DNA of 6,770 bases from an uncultured Oscillospiraceae bacterium (GTDB lineage Bacteria > Bacillota > Clostridia > Oscillospirales > Oscillospiraceae), in contig CAJTOE010000133.1 of NCBI GenBank assembly GCA_910577805.1, positions 1-6,770 of the forward strand, written 5' to 3'. The position numbers were made by a program, and so were the translations under genes. Of this stretch, positions 4,589-6,770 are shown piece by piece (within the stretch, counting starts at the first letter, position 1; each line of letters begins with the position of its first letter). The notes under the pieces were generated by a model that made no database searches, was not told the DNA's origin, and saw only the letters and a list, made by a program, of their open reading frames with translations.

Positions 4589-6243
4589 TGATTGTCATAC
4601 AAGGAAAGGGTGTCTCCAAGGGCGTAGCCAGCGGCCCCATCTACTTTTTCCAGCGCGCCAGCGCCACAATCACCGACGCGCCCGCCGCCGACATCGAGGC
4701 CGAGAAGGCCCGCATTGCCGCCGCCCAGGATAAGTCTGCCCAGCAGCTCAACGCTCTGGCGGACAAGGCCCGGGCCGAAGCGGGGGATGAGACTGCCATC
4801 CTCTTTGAGACCCATGCCATGTTTGTGGAGGACGACGACTATGTGGAGTGCATGATGAACGCTCTGGAGGAGAAGCACTGTACCGCCGAGAAAGCGGTGG
4901 AGATCGCCGGGGAGGAGTTCTCCGCTATGCTGGCCGCCATGGACGACGCCTACATGCAGGCCCGGGCCGCCGACATCAAGGACGTGACCCGGCGCATCCT
5001 CAACAACCTGATGGGGGTGACCGAGGGCGGCATCGACTCCGACGTGCCCGTCATCCTGGCCGCCGACGACCTGGCCCCCTCCGAGACCCTTCAGCTGGAC
5101 AAATCCAAAATCCTGGGCTTCATCACTCAGGGCGGCTCGGGCAACAGCCACACCGCCATCCTGGCCCGGACCATGGGCATCCCCGCCATCTGCGGCCTGG
5201 GCGAGGCTCTGAAAGCGGAGTTCAGCGGACGGCAGGTCTACATCGACGGTGAGACCGGACAGGTGGCCATCGAGCCGGACGAAATTACCCTGGCAGCCTT
5301 CCAATCCAAGCAGACCAAGCAGCAGGAAATGAAAGAGCTGATGGAGACCATGAAGGGCCAGAAGGACGTAACCCTGGACGGCCGGGAGATGATGGTCTAC
5401 TGCAACATCGGTTCGCCCGAGGATGTGACCGCCGTCCAATCCAACGACGGCCAGGGCATCGGCCTGTTCCGCTCTGAGTTTTTGTATCTGGCGGCCAGCG
5501 ACTACCCCACCGAGGAGGAGCAGTTCCAGGCCTACAAGGATGTCGCCGCAGCCATGGGCGGCAAGCGGGTGGTCATACGCACCCTGGACATCGGCGCCGA
5601 CAAGCAGGTGGACTACTTTGAGATGCACGAGGAGGAGAACCCCGCCCTGGGCGTCCGGGCCATCCGGATCTGTCTCAACCGGCCCGAGGTCTTCCGCACC
5701 CAGCTGCGGGCCCTGTACCGTGCCTCCGCCTACGGCAAGGTAGCCATCATGTTCCCCATGATTACCTCCGTCTGGGAGGTAAAGGAGTGCAAGCGGGCCT
5801 GCCAAAAGGTGATGGCCGAGCTGGACAAGGAGGGCGTCCCCTACCGGAAGGACACCGAGATCGGTATTATGATCGAGACCCCCGCTTCCGTCCTGGTGGC
5901 GGAGGAGCTTGCAAAAGAGGTGGACTTCTTCTCTGTGGGCACCAACGACCTGACCCAGTACACCCTGGCCTGCGACCGGCAGGCCAACGACCTGGGAAAG
6001 TTCTTTGATCCCCACCACCCCGCTGTCCTCCGGGCGCTGAAGCTGGCAACAGACGCCGCCCACAAGGCGGGCATCTGGATCGGCATCTGCGGCGAGCTGG
6101 GCGCGGACCTGTCCCTTTTGGAAACCTTCCTGGCCATCGGCATCGACGAGCTGTCCGTCTCCCCCACCTCCGTTCTTCCCCTCCGGGCGGAAATTCGCAA
6201 ATCTATTGCCAAGACCTGCACTCTGGAAAAACTGGAGTGCTGA
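4588..6243 (+). CDS. ptsP: Phosphoenolpyruvate-protein phosphotransferase (PTS enzyme I)
   Basis: Enzyme I (also called ptsI) takes phosphate from PEP and passes it to HPr, starting the PTS relay in the cytoplasm. The 551 residues are close to the usual ~570. The N-terminal phosphohistidine/HPr-binding domain spans about 1-225, with the active histidine His188 in GGSGNSHTAILARTMGIPA. The PEP-binding barrel follows, with Arg295 in GIGLFRSEFLY, RTLDIGADKQ, ENPALGVRAIR, IGIMIETPA, FFSVGTNDLTQYTLACDR and the catalytic Cys501 in GICGELGAD. All look intact. The histidine loop reads GGSGNSH rather than the common GGRTSH. The ATG overlaps the HPr stop by one base, and GAGGAGA upstream serves as Shine-Dalgarno. 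Its place in a sugar operon together with HPr suggests a relay co-expressed with the permease. Confidence 0.96.
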   Translation: MIVIQGKGVSKGVASGPIYFFQRASATITDAPAADIEAEKARIAAAQDKSAQQLNALADKARAEAGDETAILFETHAMFVEDDDYVECMMNALEEKHCTAEKAVEIAGEEFSAMLAAMDDAYMQARAADIKDVTRRILNNLMGVTEGGIDSDVPVILAADDLAPSETLQLDKSKILGFITQGGSGNSHTAILARTMGIPAICGLGEALKAEFSGRQVYIDGETGQVAIEPDEITLAAFQSKQTKQQEMKELMETMKGQKDVTLDGREMMVYCNIGSPEDVTAVQSNDGQGIGLFRSEFLYLAASDYPTEEEQFQAYKDVAAAMGGKRVVIRTLDIGADKQVDYFEMHEEENPALGVRAIRICLNRPEVFRTQLRALYRASAYGKVAIMFPMITSVWEVKECKRACQKVMAELDKEGVPYRKDTEIGIMIETPASVLVAEELAKEVDFFSVGTNDLTQYTLACDRQANDLGKFFDPHHPAVLRALKLATDAAHKAGIWIGICGELGADLSLLETFLAIGIDELSVSPTSVLPLRAEIRKSIAKTCTLEKLEC

Positions 6244-6269
6244 CCCCCAAAGCAGCCAGAAGCAAAAAC

Positions 6270-6301
6270 AAGGGCAGGGGTGCTGCGCCCCTGCCCTTTA
6301 T
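6270..6301. terminator. Hairpin between enzyme I and GH32 genes (terminator or attenuator)
   Basis: An 11-bp perfect, G+C-rich stem (6270-6280 with 6288-6298) with a 7-base loop starts 26 bases after the enzyme I stop. The plus-strand tail is short and weak (TTAT after the stem), while the minus-strand side would end in TTGTTTTT. It may be a partial terminator, reducing GH32 expression relative to the PTS genes, or an mRNA-stabilising hairpin. GH32 follows on the same strand 25 bases later, so full termination would require a separate promoter that I do not see. Confidence 0.6.
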
Positions 6302-6325
6302 CAAACAGGAGTCGGAGGAACCGTT

Positions 6326-6770
6326 ATGATCAGCGAAACATTGCAGAAAGCCCGGGAGTTTGAGACCCAATACGGCCCCCATATCCCGGACAGTGAACGC
6401 CCCGCCTTTCACGCCACCCCTACCATCGGCTGGATGAACGACCCCAACGGCTTCTCCTTCTATCAGGGCGAATGCCACCTGTTCTACCAGTATCACCCCT
6501 ATTCCAACGAGTGGGGACCCATGCACTGGGGGCATCTGAAGACCTGTGACTTTCTCCGCTGGGAGCGGCTGCCCATTGCCTTGGCCCCGGATCAGGACTA
6601 CGACAGCGCCGGATGCTTCTCCGGCGGAGCGGTGGAGCTGCCCGATGGGCGGCAGCTGCTGATGTACACTGGCGTCCGGCGGGGCCACAACGCTGACGGC
6701 TATCTCCGGGACATTCAGACCCAGTGTCTGGCGATTGGAGACGGGCTGAACTATGAAAAGCTGGGGGATA
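6326..6770 (+). CDS. GH32 beta-fructofuranosidase, probable sucrose-6-phosphate hydrolase (3' partial)
   Basis: The first 148 residues are present and the frame runs off the right edge. A complete enzyme of this family is about 450-500 residues. The catalytic nucleophile is Asp39 in GWMNDPNGFSFY, the GH32 signature. Further family motifs are LFYQYHPYSNEWGPMHWGH, the following LKTCDFLRWERLP, and SGGAVELPDGRQLLMYTG. The acid/base glutamate (RDP and EC motifs) lies beyond the window. There is no signal peptide, so the enzyme is cytoplasmic, matching hydrolysis of PTS-imported sucrose-6-phosphate to glucose-6-phosphate and fructose. The start has a strong Shine-Dalgarno (GGAGG at 6314-6318, 7 bases away). 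A cytoplasmic fructanase or invertase role is the alternative. The PTS context favours ScrB/SacA-type activity. Confidence 0.93.
   Translation, partial: MISETLQKAREFETQYGPHIPDSERPAFHATPTIGWMNDPNGFSFYQGECHLFYQYHPYSNEWGPMHWGHLKTCDFLRWERLPIALAPDQDYDSAGCFSGGAVELPDGRQLLMYTGVRRGHNADGYLRDIQTQCLAIGDGLNYEKLGD

Noticed and set aside
4411..6063. A 550-codon open frame on the minus strand opposite enzyme I and part of HPr
   Set aside because: It is a shadow of GC-biased codons of the HPr and enzyme I genes. Its composition is dominated by G, L, H, V and Q, it has no motifs, and the plus strand carries clear active-site motifs.

Overview
The window looks like a chromosomal segment from a GC-rich gut Clostridia, most plausibly Oscillospiraceae. 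This is inferred from the strong GCC/CTG/CCC codon bias, the strong Shine-Dalgarno sites, the type of HPr and enzyme I present, and the recombinase-tail module at the left edge. No rRNA, tRNA or other marker fixes the taxon.

Layout. (1) Positions 1-370 hold the 3' end of a plus-strand gene with a module resembling those attached to Firmicutes site-specific recombinases. It is closed by a 15-bp perfect-stem terminator. (2) Positions about 371-960 hold no convincing gene, and this stretch looks like degenerate DNA between a mobile-element end and the next locus. (3) Positions 965-2001 carry a promoter, an operator and a LacI-family repressor. (4) Positions 2041-3446 carry a perfect 14-bp operator followed by a sucrose-type PTS permease gene (EIIBCA order) that is broken. 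(5) Positions 3476-4309 encode a PhnP-like metallo-beta-lactamase-fold hydrolase. (6) Positions 4328-6243 encode HPr and enzyme I, with the enzyme I start overlapping the HPr stop. (7) From 6326 to the right edge is the 5' part of a GH32 gene, probably sucrose-6-phosphate hydrolase.

How the genes fit together. This is a self-contained sucrose (or related beta-fructoside) locus. Phosphate would pass from PEP to enzyme I (His188), HPr (His15), the EIIA histidine and EIIB Cys26, then to the sugar during uptake by EIIC. GH32 would then cleave the sugar phosphate. The LacI protein would repress both its own gene and the operon. Three matches to one 14-bp palindrome, AGAATACGTATTCT, lie upstream of lacI, upstream of the permease, and inside the EIIC coding sequence.

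Most notable: the permease gene reads as three homologous pieces in frames 0, -1 and 0, with two family-conserved blocks missing (the C-terminal half of EIIC including its GITE-type region, and the N-terminal half of EIIA). In this copy the transporter should be dead, although all the genes around it look intact. Also notable are the intragenic operator, the PhnP-like enzyme in a sugar operon, dedicated ptsH/ptsP-type genes inside a sugar locus, and an HPr with a non-canonical regulatory-serine region.
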